From Entonaema liquescens (lineage: Eukaryota > Ascomycota > Sordariomycetes > Xylariales > Xylariaceae), in the NCBI GenBank assembly GCA_902805475.1, contig CADCSX010000009.1, positions 310,001 to 374,000 on the forward strand: a DNA stretch of 64,000 nucleotides. Reading direction: 5' to 3'. Of the stretch, positions 34,294-44,995 are shown piece by piece. Position 1 is the first letter of the stretch; each line of letters opens with the position of its first letter. A program made the translations under genes and the position numbers. Below the pieces are notes generated by a model. It saw only the letters and a program-made list of their open reading frames with translations, searched no databases and was not told the DNA's origin.

Positions 34294-35464
34294 ATGTCCC
34301 GGCTTATCCAGCCGGCACCGTTTTGGTACCAGGGCGAAGACGATTATGATATCCCAAAGCTAGGCCAAGAAGAGCTCAGCGACTTAACAGCAGTACTCAA
34401 AGGCCTAGCAAAGGGGACTTACCCGCGCCTTGACGCACTCCCTACCGCGCTCAATGCGTATAACTGTAATAGGGTACTTGATCATGACGAGGATCTGCCG
34501 CGGGCTTTCTTTCACCCGATTACTACTATTCCGCCGGCCAGGTTGAAAAATGACGAACCGCTACCGCTTTACCCTGAAATCCGGTTCGACTATAAGGTAT
34601 TGCAAGACTTGAGCCGGTGGTGGCAGCCTATACGCAACAGCACGGGCAGCGATGATAAGGGCAGCCAGTCAACGGGAGTCCCTCCACGTCCCTGGGCGCG
34701 GTATCGGTTCATATGTTTTATACACAAGCATAGGATCGACCGGAAGAATGTCACTCAGAAGGGCGTGCATACGATTAGCATCTGGGATCGCGAGGCAAGA
34801 GACGCCTTTCCATACTCATGAATGGGTTATATATACACTGGGCTAACTGTATATAGTGGGATGAACTCACTTGGCACGATACCTACCACGTAAACAGGGA
34901 AGAGCGCAGAAATGACATCAAGCAGTTCTGGAAATATACCGGACCAGGGCGCCTCGCTAGGATATACTCGCAGGAGGAGTTTATGCAGCGTATTCGCTAC
35001 CGAACTGTATACCACGTCTGCGAACACATCGAAAACACCCTACGAGGTGCCGGTAAGCATTTCCATATCTCTTTCCGTCTTTGCCTTTGCTAACCCTGCC
35101 GTGTCTCCCCGCAGTACCGCCCCGACATACCCTGTACGCTGTCATGGGCGCCGCACTCTTCCACATGAACAACGCGCGCGACCCGCAGGTCTCCATCGTG
35201 CCGGACCGGCTGGAACTGTTCGGGGGCCAGCACAAGGACCTACTGCCGCGGTTCTTCGCGCATATCCTGTGGCTATGTCTGGATGCGCAGCCAGACTTGT
35301 CGAGCGAGGAACAGGTCCTCTTCGTGAAGAGTTTTCGCATCCTCGAACGGCTGCAGTGGATGGGGCGGCGCGTGCGCGACTACCTAGGGCGCTACGATGG
35401 TAATGGCGATTGTAGGGATGAGGTTCAGAGTCGGGAGTGGATATACGAGATTTTGAATATATGA
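34294..35464 (+). CDS. conserved-looking protein of unknown function, GC-AG intron
   Basis: Exons 34294..34794, 34857..35052 and 35115..35464 give 348 residues. Intron 1 begins with GC (GAG followed by GCAAGA) and ends TATATAG, with a GGGCTAACTG branch; no GT donor keeps the frame before the TGA at 34819, whereas the GC splice yields TISIWDREWDELTWHDTYHV in phase. Intron 2 (35053..35114) is normal, ending CCCCGCAG. The protein has many Trp, Arg and Tyr residues (EWDELTWHDTYHVN, FMQRIRYRTVYHVCEHIEN, EWIYEILNI) and no membrane segment or signal peptide. I do not recognise a domain. The start at 34294 is the first ATG of the frame; an additional upstream exon cannot be excluded. Confidence 0.65.
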
Positions 35465-35838
35465 TGGCTCAGTTGGTACGTCAGGGTTGATTGATCATTA
35501 AGTACGATTCGGATGTCGTGATAGTCAGGTAGATACCTAGTTAGTACTTCACCTGCGTCCAGGGGTTAATAAGAGGTAGCATTGACACGGAGATTATTAA
35601 CCTACAAAGCTAGAGTTTGCTATAGCGAGCGTGAAAAGGCCCCCTAGTACGTGTTTAAAGTTGGGAGTAATAATTCAGTCCTTAGCACAGCATATAGCTT
35701 AAGATCGTAGGTTTGGCGGAATAATGCATAGTAAGGGGAGATAGAGTTGAGCTAAGCTCTACCAGATGGCCCGAGTCCCAAACCTAAATCCAACTTATGG
35801 CTACAAAATCGTAATTCCTAACCTTCCATTTACACCTC
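35465..35838. other. convergent intergenic region
   Basis: 3' ends of the unknown gene (+) and the Gly/Pro-rich gene (-). No gene is seen. Confidence 0.55.
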
Positions 35839-36624
35839 CTAACTACTCCGACTACTGCCGCTGCTTGAACTGCTACTTCGGCTGTGGCTCTTGTGTTTCT
35901 TATCTTTCTTATGCTTCTTGTCCTTCTTGTGTAACTTGTGACCACCGTAGGCAAGTGCCGCGGCTGGGGCGAATGCAGATGCCATACCTAGGCCCCCGTG
36001 TCCCCCTCCATGACCTCCTCCGTGTCCTCCCCCGTATCCACCACCGTGGCCCCCGCCATGTCCGTGGGAAGATCCGCCGAGGTAATGCGCGGCCGCTGCT
36101 GCTCCTAATGCTGCTAATGGGGCGCCGCCGCCGCCGTGTTTACCTCCTCCAAGTACACCTCCTACTAATGAACCAAGCCCCCTATCTCCGTTGTTGGGGT
36201 CGTGCTGATAGTCGCCGCCCTGCGGCGGGTAGCCTTGGCCATGGCCTTGCGCTGAGCCGGAGCGGTCATCGTAGGGTGGCGGACCGCCGGGGTAAGGGGA
36301 AGCGCTACCGTGCGACGGGGGTGCGCCGTAGGGTTGTTGTTGCGGCGGGTACGGCGAATACTGGCCCGGGGGAGGCGGTGAACCGTAAGAATTCGGTGTA
36401 TGCGACGGCGGTCCGCCGTACTGCTGACCGCCGTATTGGTTGTTGTCGGGGCTCCAACTTTGAGGCGGATACTGGTTTGGAGGAGGACCCTGACCTGGGT
36501 ACTGTTGTTGCTGTTGAGGATGGTAGTTTTGAGGAGGGTATTGGTTCTGGTTCGGTGGATAGCCACCACCACCACCACCACCGCCGCCGCCGCCGCCGCC
36601 GCCGTAGTAGTATTGGCTGGACAT
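35839..36624 (-). CDS. Gly/Pro/Gln/Tyr-rich low-complexity protein
   Basis: A single-exon frame from ATG 36624 encodes 261 residues. After MSSQYYY comes a run of 14 glycines, then PYQ/PGQ-rich sequence (about residues 22-150), then GHGGGHGGGYGGG-type repeats around an alanine-rich stretch (LAALGAAAAAHYL), then a Lys/His tail (HKLHKKDKKHKKDKKHKS) and a terminal serine run. The Gly/Pro/Tyr/Gln composition with a basic Ser-rich tail is common in fungal proteins of unknown function and is prone to phase separation; that role is inference. The repeated GGC/CAC codons give a long spurious antisense frame, so the minus-strand choice rests on the compositional logic of the translation and a sensible ATG. 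Confidence 0.7.
   Translation of the reverse strand: MSSQYYYGGGGGGGGGGGGGGYPPNQNQYPPQNYHPQQQQQYPGQGPPPNQYPPQSWSPDNNQYGGQQYGGPPSHTPNSYGSPPPPGQYSPYPPQQQPYGAPPSHGSASPYPGGPPPYDDRSGSAQGHGQGYPPQGGDYQHDPNNGDRGLGSLVGGVLGGGKHGGGGAPLAALGAAAAAHYLGGSSHGHGGGHGGGYGGGHGGGHGGGHGGLGMASAFAPAAALAYGGHKLHKKDKKHKKDKKHKSHSRSSSSSSGSSRSS
36565..36603. repeat. CCACCG/CCGCCG trinucleotide tract
   Basis: A run of CCACCACCACC and CCGCCGCCG triplets that encodes the polyglycine segment of the minus-strand protein. Its length is likely to vary between strains. Confidence 0.8.
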
Positions 36625-36952
36625 GTTTGGCGCCAAGTATTTCTCCGAGATCTAGAATAACACAACAACAGCAACACGGGTTTGTCCGTATTTTGCGAAT
36701 GAAGGCCAAGAAGAATAGAAGAAAAATATTAGTTAGAAATCCAAATGAACCTCTTTATATGAATGATTGTGAGGCCTCTTGCTGACGAAAAGGAATGAAA
36801 GGATGACGGAGGGGTAAAATAAAAAGTAAGGGGCAATACAAACTACAAGATGGAATTAAGGGACTTCGATTGGAACAAGGGGTGACTTTGGCGCAGAATG
36901 ATAATCCCTGTCACTCACGAAGTCGCGACATGCCACCATCATCGTACCCTAC

Positions 36953-36963
36953 CCCCTACCCCT
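36953..36963 (-). promoter_or_regulatory. tandem STRE-like CCCCT (AGGGG) sites
   Basis: Two CCCCT words at 36953-36957 and 36959-36963, about 330 bases upstream of the Gly/Pro-rich gene. CCCCT/AGGGG is the stress response element bound by Msn2/4-type zinc-finger factors in yeast. Short motifs like this arise by chance, so this is weak. Confidence 0.3.
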
Positions 36964-37123
36964 TGACCCGCCCCGCGCGCTATAAATTATGGGTTACAGA
37001 TCATCACGAAAACCGATGAGACGCTACCTATTCTACTGTAGCGAACTAATAAGTTGAAAGATATTAGAGTTTAAGTCTATTACTTACAACCTTCTATTTT
37101 CTATCCCATTATATAACACTAAA

Positions 37124-37138
37124 TACCTAGGTACCTAT
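37124..37138. repeat. dispersed ACCTAGGT palindrome
   Basis: TACCTAGGTACCTAT, matching the 810-824 copy in 14 of 15 bases. Confidence 0.55.
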
Positions 37139-37723
37139 CTTTTGTGAATTCATATGTACTTTCATATGTACTATGTATCACCACCTTTCAGCCTTGTGGG
37201 TCTTATTAGTGCTGTATCACGAAGTACGCAAGACGGCACATGTAATGGCCAAGGGATGAGAATGCGGGGTTAATTAGGTAAGTACTTCCAGTTAATATAA
37301 TTGTTTCCATCGAGGCTCTTACTACCCATGTCTTAACTCTGTTAATGTTTGATCTACATGGTTTGATCATATACTCGTTTGATCACATACTCGGACATCA
37401 AGACAGTACCTGAGTCAATGAGAAAAATCTTAACACAATTATTCTATTTACCTATTCTTTTCGCTGTTATAGCGAGTAGTGTGCGCCAGTAGCGTTTGTA
37501 TAGAAGCCCAACATCAAAACAAAGTGAGTGTGACTAGGTTCTAAATAGATGAGGAAGTCAAAGTTGGAACTCCAAATATAAGCCCCCCCATATTTGAGAA
37601 AAAACATTAACATTTTGACAGATCGCTTCACCATCCATCCAAACTCCAAACAAGAAACAAGAAACAAAAAACAAGAAACCAGATATTCAAGTACCCTGAT
37701 GATACCCGGCATACTCTTGTTTT

Positions 37724-38401
37724 CTATTTCTCTCCGCGATAAAACATCTCCCGTCTTCGCCAACCGAGGAACTCCCACACCGCAAGGATAGTAACGCCAA
37801 GCTGAACGATGAACATCGCAATCAGGTTATACTGCCACCCCCTCATAACGTGTAGGTGACTCTCTATATCGTGTCGCGCGTCGACTAGGTCCAGCTGAAG
37901 AATAGCCGAGAACCAATTCTGAGGCGTCCAATACTCCAAGGGGTATTTGCTACCATTCAATGTCGTAGCCAATGCTATGTCAATGCTCTGACCCTCGTGC
38001 GCGTTCGTGACTGCGAACACATAGGCAAGTGCCCCGGTGGTGAGTAATAATGCCGGGATATTCAGCGATACCCAGAGGTAATATATAGATCGTGCGAACG
38101 CTGCCAACCCGCCGTGCTTATTCCGAGACCAACTTCGGAGTAGGAATGCGAGTATGCCGCCTAGTCCGATAAGAACGAAGCCGGTTCCGGCAGCGCCGTT
38201 ACTCGTATGGCCTTGATCGGTCATTATGTGTATCGGTTCGCCGGCCAGATGAAATGTTGAGCCTTCATAATTGATCGAGAAGCCCTTACTGGCTGTTCGA
38301 TGTAACCACGCGACCATACTACTGACAAATGCTAATTCGATAGCCGAGTCGACCATAAGCAAGCCTACGGCGACTTTGAGAGCAAGCGACAGCCTCGACA
38401 T
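37724..38401 (-). CDS. four-helix integral membrane protein, unknown function
   Basis: A single-exon frame of 225 residues with four likely membrane segments: near the N-terminus (LALKVAVGLLMVDSAIEL), GTGFVLIGLGGILAFLL, LNIPALLLTTGALAYVFAV, and near the C-terminus (LIAMFIVQLGVTILAVWEFL). A loop of about 45 residues separates the first two and another of about 60 the last two. Fungal genomes contain many hypothetical proteins of this layout; I cannot name a family. The start ATG is the only reasonable one in frame. The C-terminus is short and basic (GWRRREMFYRGEK). Confidence 0.7.
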   Translation of the reverse strand: MSRLSLALKVAVGLLMVDSAIELAFVSSMVAWLHRTASKGFSINYEGSTFHLAGEPIHIMTDQGHTSNGAAGTGFVLIGLGGILAFLLRSWSRNKHGGLAAFARSIYYLWVSLNIPALLLTTGALAYVFAVTNAHEGQSIDIALATTLNGSKYPLEYWTPQNWFSAILQLDLVDARHDIESHLHVMRGWQYNLIAMFIVQLGVTILAVWEFLGWRRREMFYRGEK

Positions 38402-39141
38402 TTTGATCTGAGGATTTTCTCAAGCGATGCTCCAGTTATTATAAAGGCAATGAAGAGCAACTTAGGATCGAGGAGATAGAAACCCGGGAGATAGAGAAAA
38501 ATCTAACCTGCCCACTCGATGGGGCGAGCCTTATCAACTTTATGACTGCTCATCTTTTGGGAACTCAAAGCTCTTAATTTCCTAGGGCTTACAAGGTCGG
38601 GATGGCCGGTGATGCGCAACAGTTGCACTTCTTGGGTAGCTTTTTGCTATTTATGTCAGCTGAGATTCGTTGGTCTCTTATTGGGGGCGATGCGTATAAG
38701 ATGACGGTGACATTAATCTCACCCAACACGATGGATTTGTTAGTGGCTTTGTCGCATGCCAGCCTTGCTGCCAAGACGAGTCTGTCAGAATATAGCTTCT
38801 AGATCTACACTTCCGGTGCGTCTTGAGCCTCTTTACCCCAAGGTAAGTGGATGCCGATTTGGAATAGGCCCTATCCTGTGTGAAGTTTGACGTTCAATGG
38901 ACCGTTAGAAGCATGTGCAAACCGCCCTTAGAGGTTTGTTACACGACGTATTTGGGACGCTTAGGACAAGATGATTGACGAGTGAGAGGAGGCCATGTAT
39001 GCATGGGACAAGGATGCAATAGTAATATCCCCGATAGGCTATCATATTATAAATTATATCTTAAATCTGAATTGCCGCACCAACATGAAGTAGGCTGTGG
39101 TGTTTTCCCATTGGCGGACTTATACGATACGTATGACCTGC
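38402..39141. other. intergenic, no supportable gene
   Basis: It lies between two minus-strand genes and includes the promoter of the four-helix protein and the 3' region of the bicupin. A short plus-strand frame at 38602-38802 has no support. Confidence 0.5.
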
Positions 39142-40637
39142 TCACCTATTCTTGATGAGTAGTTGCTTCTCCTTCTGCAAGTTTTCGGCGACCTCAAGCG
39201 GAATGTTTAAGGACGTCGCTACGATGCCGGCTGGTGTGAGGGCAAGCCACTGGGTTAAAGAGATATCTTCGACCCGGTCACTCTTGTATATCTCAATCCA
39301 TACCAACTCATCGGTGTCTGAAGTATTTTCGATATAATGACCTTGGATTGTTAGTTCATTCATCCAAGTCCTAGAAACTTAGGGCCCAGGCTTACCGCTG
39401 TTGTCCGGGAATACACCAGTATCCCCTGCTCTGAAGTCAAATGTCCGAGCAGCAGCGCTGCCTATGAAGACGGTCGCACGTCCTTGACCTTTATGGAAGT
39501 AAAGCCATTCTTCGGCCTAGGAGTTCTATTAGATATGAAACTGAGAAACGGAATTCGGGGGTTCTCACATTTGGATGCCAGTGCAGCTCCCTCAGACCAC
39601 CAGGCTTAAGAGTGACAATGCTAGCGGCTATTGTTGTAGCAATGGGGAATGTCTTGGAGTCCACAATGCGAAGCGTACCGCCTTCTCCCGGGACCTTCTC
39701 CAGGGGATGGTCTTTCGAGTAGTAAGCGAACGAGGCATTTCCCGTGAGTTCGCCGTTACCGCCAGTCACGTTATGATGGTCGATAGTTCCGTTGCTAATA
39801 TACGGATTTGGTGATGGCACTGAATTGAAGACAGACTCAGGAAGTCCAAAATTCTTGGCAAGAATCGACTTGGGGGTATGCGTGATCCAATCGTCCACAT
39901 TGAAGGTTGTCCTTGGACTCGTTAGCGTGGCTCAGCTGAAGTTGAAAAGAATAGCTTACCCAACAGCATCGAAGTCACCGTCGTCAAAGATCAAAAGGAA
40001 TTCATTCTCATCCTCAAGGCCTTGAACGGTATGGCCCACACCCTTTGGGAAGTACCAAACATCGCCTTCGTCGAGTTTAGCAACCTCGAATTGGCCGTCT
40101 TGATTTACCCCTGAGACTAGGATGGACCCGGCATAGACGTATCCCCACTCGGCCTGAGTTCACGTTATTAGTGAAGGGATATTACATTTCGCTAGCACAA
40201 TACATACCACTCGATGCCAGTGCAGCTCTCGGATGGAGCCCTTAGTCAAGTGCTGCTGAGCAGATGAGATCTGTTTACTGCTGGGCAGATCTGTGACGAC
40301 CTGTTCTCGAACCCAACCTCCCCTCAAGATCCTCGTCTTGGAGTCTGAAAAGCTCCATTTGAGGTTTGGCACAACACCATTATCGGTACTTTGCCTACCA
40401 AGATTGTCTGGGTTCTGGAGATCAAGGGCATGGTTGGTTCCACCTAAGAAGTCGATGGTTATTATTAAGGCTCAGATTACCGGCAGTGTGTTGTGAAATA
40501 CCTGAGAACGGAGCACCCTTTCCATTACCGTCAATTGGCTGACCGTCTTCGAAGCCACCCCTACTTTGGCGCTCTATGACAGAGCCGCTAGCACCCCATG
40601 CTGCGAGAAATACGAAGGAGGATTGGAGAGCCTTCAT
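39142..40637 (-). CDS. secreted bicupin, oxalate decarboxylase family
   Basis: Six exons (40481..40637, 40208..40443, 39960..40153, 39569..39911, 39396..39516 and 39142..39341) give 416 residues; the introns are 37-57 bases and all joins keep frame. A signal peptide (MKALQSSFVFLAAWGASGS) precedes the mature chain. Both cupin domains keep the metal site: IRELHWHRVAEWGYVYAG in the first and LRELHWHPNAEEWLYFHKG in the second, each with HxH and the following Glu for Mn binding. The lid loop after the first cupin reads FDDGDFDAVGTTFNVDDW, whereas the classic decarboxylase lid in Bacillus OxdC is SENST with a catalytic Glu. Fungal relatives break down oxalate to formate and CO2 outside the cell. 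Because of the lid, strict decarboxylase activity is uncertain. Confidence 0.88.
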
Positions 40638-42317
40638 ATTGGTTACTAGCGTATGGTTGTGGAAATAAGAGTGCTGCAGGACAGATGTAGTTCAGGAGAT
40701 CATGCAGCGAGGATAAATACTACTGGCTTATATACACATTTTTTAATCTACGGATTTGCATCCGGCAGGACAAAACATCGCAATAACCAAAGTCTAGCAT
40801 ACCTCCCTACTGACGCCCAGTCAGGGTATTGAATCCATGATGATCAAGAAAACCACCCCGCGTACCTATATCGCAGCGCCAAGGGAGGTTGCCTCCGGAG
40901 ATATTGATCAACTTGATGAGATTCCCGCGTGACGTTGCCTATTGCTCATGTGCGGGGGCCTATAATCAGCCGCGTTCCTAAACGCACCATCCATATTAAA
41001 ATAACGTCATGTCTTGGCAAGCCATCAATGGGGAATAAATGCTGCATAGTTTGATGAGCAATACTCTTAAGGTTACAATTGAAGGAGCGAATTCTTAAAC
41101 TATCAACGCACATCGTGATCAGGTAATTGTCTGTAACCGCTTACGCCATCTTGGGGCTTTGTTGCGGAACGGTGAACGAGGATAATGTTTATTGTTAGTA
41201 GGCAGGTTCATGGCTTCTGCCATGGGGGAAAAGAAGCACGTTGGCGTTGATTTCCGAAAAGGGCAAGTGAGTGACGTTTTGTGATAGGAAAGCCGTTATG
41301 GCTGCATTTAGATAAATTAACTAACTGGCTTACCTGTTTCCTTCCCGCTTTTAGCTATCATGAATAATAGTACCATATAAAGCTAGAAGATGAGAGTGGC
41401 GTACGACTACTGCAAGAGACCGGTGGATAAACCCACGACTGTATATGACCTATTAGCTGAATCATAGTCATTATCAGAAAGATGTTGAAGAATATTTTGC
41501 TACTCTGGAAAGAAGTGTCCCCATAAACTCTTACAGTACATAAGAGAATTTCAATCATGAACGGCATATGGTTATGAGACACAACTTATGTTACATCGCG
41601 AAGTTGACAGCTAGATGATGAAGTCATCACCCCACGGTCAAAAGCTTATAGTTATATATGATTCTATCCTTACTAGTCCCGAGAAGACCTATATCCCGGT
41701 AGTTGAAACCCAGACTATTGGAATCGATAGCTTGGCGCTGCACGAATTAGGTCTTACAAGAGCATCATAATGTTAGCTGATGTAGTTCATAACCTGAACC
41801 AGTATATAGGTATATAGACAGAATTTCCTCTTTTGATACACTATTGCCCTACCCAGGCTCTGGGAACTGCAGAAGGGGAGTACCTAATGCAACATGCTGA
41901 TCAGGTCCCCATGCGGCTACTTGAGCTTCAGCCTTTTCCACTCCCGTGACTGGGCTTGACCTCATACGAAGTAGCTGATTACTTCACTGATAGCTCATAG
42001 CCAATAGAGTTCCACGTCTCTAGTCGATGTAGAGATAACACTACGATCGTGGGCTTCGTTATGCTATTCAAATGAAGTATGGCAACATATGGGGGGAATT
42101 AGGATCGTCAAGACCCCGTGGGATAGTTGTCAACGAGATAGGGATTGAGTAGCTAGTATACTGACCTCAATAGGTAGAGACACCTATGATGGATTTTACT
42201 ATATAATGGGGTCCAGTTTTCACTATGGTAGACTATCATATACTGCTCTATTCTCTCCATTGGCAGATATCTATGACATAGTTTACTTACCTTCAAGCTT
42301 GGATGCCACTTCTCAAA
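40638..42317. other. divergent intergenic region, no supportable gene
   Basis: About 1.7 kb between the bicupin (-) and the SBP56-like gene (+). It serves as promoter for both. Short frames on both strands look random. An alternative start for the SBP56-like protein at 42303 lies at its edge. Confidence 0.5.
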
Positions 42318-44065
42318 ATGTCTTCTTCTACGACCCTGTTCCTTGCAGCGCTTATAGCCGCACCGTCTGCGTTGGGGCTCTCCCTGCCTCCTTTAATTCC
42401 TACAATTCCTGGTGTTACCGAACCCCTAACAAGCAACGCACCGCCTTTACCCATCTTACAAATTCCAACTCCACCATTAGAAAGTCCCCCTTTTGAGGCC
42501 AGCAATATCAAACCTAAGAAAATAGGTTACTTCTGGACCGCTTCCGGCGACAACCAACATAAAGGCTAGTGGACGTATAACTATAAAAAGCTAGACTTGG
42601 CTAATAATTCATAGACTTTCTAGCCACTTATAGTCTTGACGACGTAAGCAAGTATCAACTGATAAGAGGCAGGCCTAGAGACTAATTCTTAATACCTAGG
42701 ACACATTTGGGACTCTTCTTTGGGTAACTGATGTTCCATCAAGCGGTAACAGCCCACACCATCTTGGCCCTTCTCTTGATGGAAAGACCCTCATTGGTGG
42801 TGGGCTGTTGTCCCTCTTGAAGACGCAAGACACTGCCTTCTATTTTGACACGACGGACCCATACCGTCCGACTTTCAAGAAGAGTAACCGCGCATTACTT
42901 TCCTCAATCACGGATGAGATCCGTGCCAAGCCTGATGGGCAAGTCAATTATTCCATGGGATATTGAGAATAGGGGCTAACTGGAGTTAATCACAGTGGCT
43001 TTTTCATTACTTACATGGGATGTAAGTTGGAACATTGATGATAAGTTATTGACGCTTGCTAATTCCTGCTTTAGCTGCCCTAGGCACTTCGCCGGGACGG
43101 CTCGTCGAAACTGATGCTGAATTTAACATCATTCACGAGTGGCCTGAGAACGTGGACGGACTGCATAACGTCCTTGGGGAACAGTTTTCTCCACATGGGT
43201 TGACAATTGATTTCGACAAGAACATCATACTTACTTCTGATTTCGTTGTCCCCCTCAGCATCCTGAAGCCCAGCTTGGGTATTCAACGAGCTAACACGCT
43301 GCGGTTATGGGATCTTCCGTCACGCGAGATTATCAGCACCATTGAAATTCCCGATGTACGTGGTATCACCTCTAACCCTACTGCCTAGTATCAGGCTTCC
43401 TATTAACGATGAATGTAGGGCGGTGGTATCCAAGATGTCAAGTTTATTCCCGGAAATCCCGAAGGAGCTGCTCTTGCAACTGCGGTGCATCTAGGCCAAG
43501 TATGGATCATCTATCCTTTCCGTAAGGATGGAAATGGTAAGCAAGGTGTGGCGAAGCTGCTCTATGATCTCGGTCCTAAAGCTCGCGATACCGTTGCTAT
43601 TTAGTAAGTAGCTCCTCTCTGGAATTATATATAAGGTAGCTTTGGTTTAGGTAGCTGACTGTTCACTTTGATAGCTCTGATATCACTACGGACGGCAAGC
43701 TCGCCTACTTCACATTGACAACAGCAGACCACATTGCTGCTCTTGATATCTCGGACTTGGATAACGTGAAGCGATTGGATGATCCGGATGAGGACCAGCC
43801 TACAATTGGCCCCCACTACATCAAGATTACGCCGGATCAGCGACACATCGTAGTAACGGACTACTTTGTACAAACGGGAGACATCGGCCTAATCAACACC
43901 CCGGCAGACTATAATGCCCTTTATATCGACATACTCGACGACGGATCCTTGAGTTTCAACCGCAGCATAGAATTCCAACGCGAATTTGCAAACCGTGGGG
44001 GGGCTAAGCCGCACTCGGCCGTCGTGTTTGACTTTACCGACCCAGAGAACCCAGTATACTATTGA
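42318..44065 (+). CDS. secreted SBP56 / methanethiol-oxidase-like protein
   Basis: Seven exons (42318..42564, 42615..42643, 42700..42938, 42996..43021, 43075..43355, 43419..43603 and 43675..44065) give 465 residues; SELENBP1 is about 470. Two exons are tiny (29 and 26 bases). Intron 1 starts GCTAGT and intron 3 starts GCAAGT, both GC-AG; splicing restores HKDFLATYSLDDDTFGTLLW and KPDGGFFITYMGSALG. Propeller-like motifs include SSGNSPHHLGPSLDGK, FSPHGLTIDFDKNIILTSDF, GGGIQDVKFIPGNP and IGPHYIKITPDQRHIVVTDY, matching the 56-kDa selenium-binding-protein family, in which human and bacterial members oxidise methanethiol using copper. A signal peptide (MSSSTTLFLAALIAAPSALG) suggests secretion, unlike cytosolic animal SELENBP1. 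An upstream ATG at 42303 is also in frame. The family call is moderate; the enzyme role is inferred. Confidence 0.7.
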
Positions 44066-44995
44066 TTTTGGATCGGATCAACTTTGAGGATGGTCTAAAA
44101 TACTTGGGATATCATTTGACTGCTTAAGTAGGATTGAGGCCGGGGATCAAGTGTGTGTACCCTTTGGAATTTTGTATCTCTTAGTGGATGGAAACTGTTT
44201 AATTGTCCTTGTCCCACACTTCGCTTGACACGTCAACAAGTGGTGATACGCGATATATGATATCTTGCCGTTAGGCTTTTGTATAATGTATTTTCCGTTT
44301 GGACGTGAACCTCTCGAAGTTTGGAAGTAAGAGGCAATTCGTTTGATGCACTGTTCTAGGTACACAAGGTACTCAAATACTTGGAAACAAACACAATTAC
44401 CTATCCAGCTGAACTTTAAGTTGCTAGTAAAACAAACCAATGTGTTTCATTTAAATGGAAGCATGACCTTTATTGCGTTAGTCAAACCACCAGATAAGGG
44501 GCCTCTCCATCCCGTAGTAAAAGAGGCAGGTACCTTCTTGTATAAGGGACCAGGCAGGTACGCGTATTCCATAACTGGCACCTACCACCGGAATTCCAAA
44601 TGAAGTGAGTTCTGCCTTGACACCTTTTTCCACTTCTCATTCAACCCCGGCTTTTGACAAGCTCACAACATGTTGTCCTAGTACCTAACAACTATTGGCG
44701 TGGTTCCCCGCATCGACAATCGTATTCATTTGGTATGAAAGCCTTGGGATCAAACAGCACGCATTAATGTATTAATGTGATGTATTAATGTGACAATATA
44801 AAAAGAACGGCAGATAACTTATGCAGTGCGACCGCATAGACTCGTTGGTGCCTGAGAGGCAGCCATGTGAAGCAGGCTGAGCAGACTTGGTATTTTTATT
44901 ATCCTTCAAAATAGCGGGGTTCTACTTCATCCTTTCTCTAATTCCCCGTTCAATCACCTCAAGTCATCCATCAAACCCTGCTATCATATTCAACA
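44066..44995. other. intergenic, no supportable gene
   Basis: It holds the 3' region of the SBP56-like gene and the promoter of the next gene. A short tandem TATTAATGTGA-type repeat is present at about 44764-44792. No gene is seen. Confidence 0.5.

Larger units (their letters stand above)
36625..37723. other. intergenic: promoter of Gly-rich gene and 3' region of the next
   Basis: No gene is seen. Between 36941 and 36990 there is a C-rich block with tandem CCCCT words and a TATAAAT, annotated separately. A TACCTAGGTACCTAT palindrome is at 37124-37138. A stretch of ACAAGAAACAA repeats is at 37640-37682. Confidence 0.5.

Noticed and set aside
35766..36785. Long plus-strand open frame of 339 codons, very rich in Arg
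   Set aside because: It is antisense to the Gly/Pro-rich gene and exists because GGN/CAN-repeat codons rarely make stops on the other strand. Its product is random Arg/His-rich sequence.
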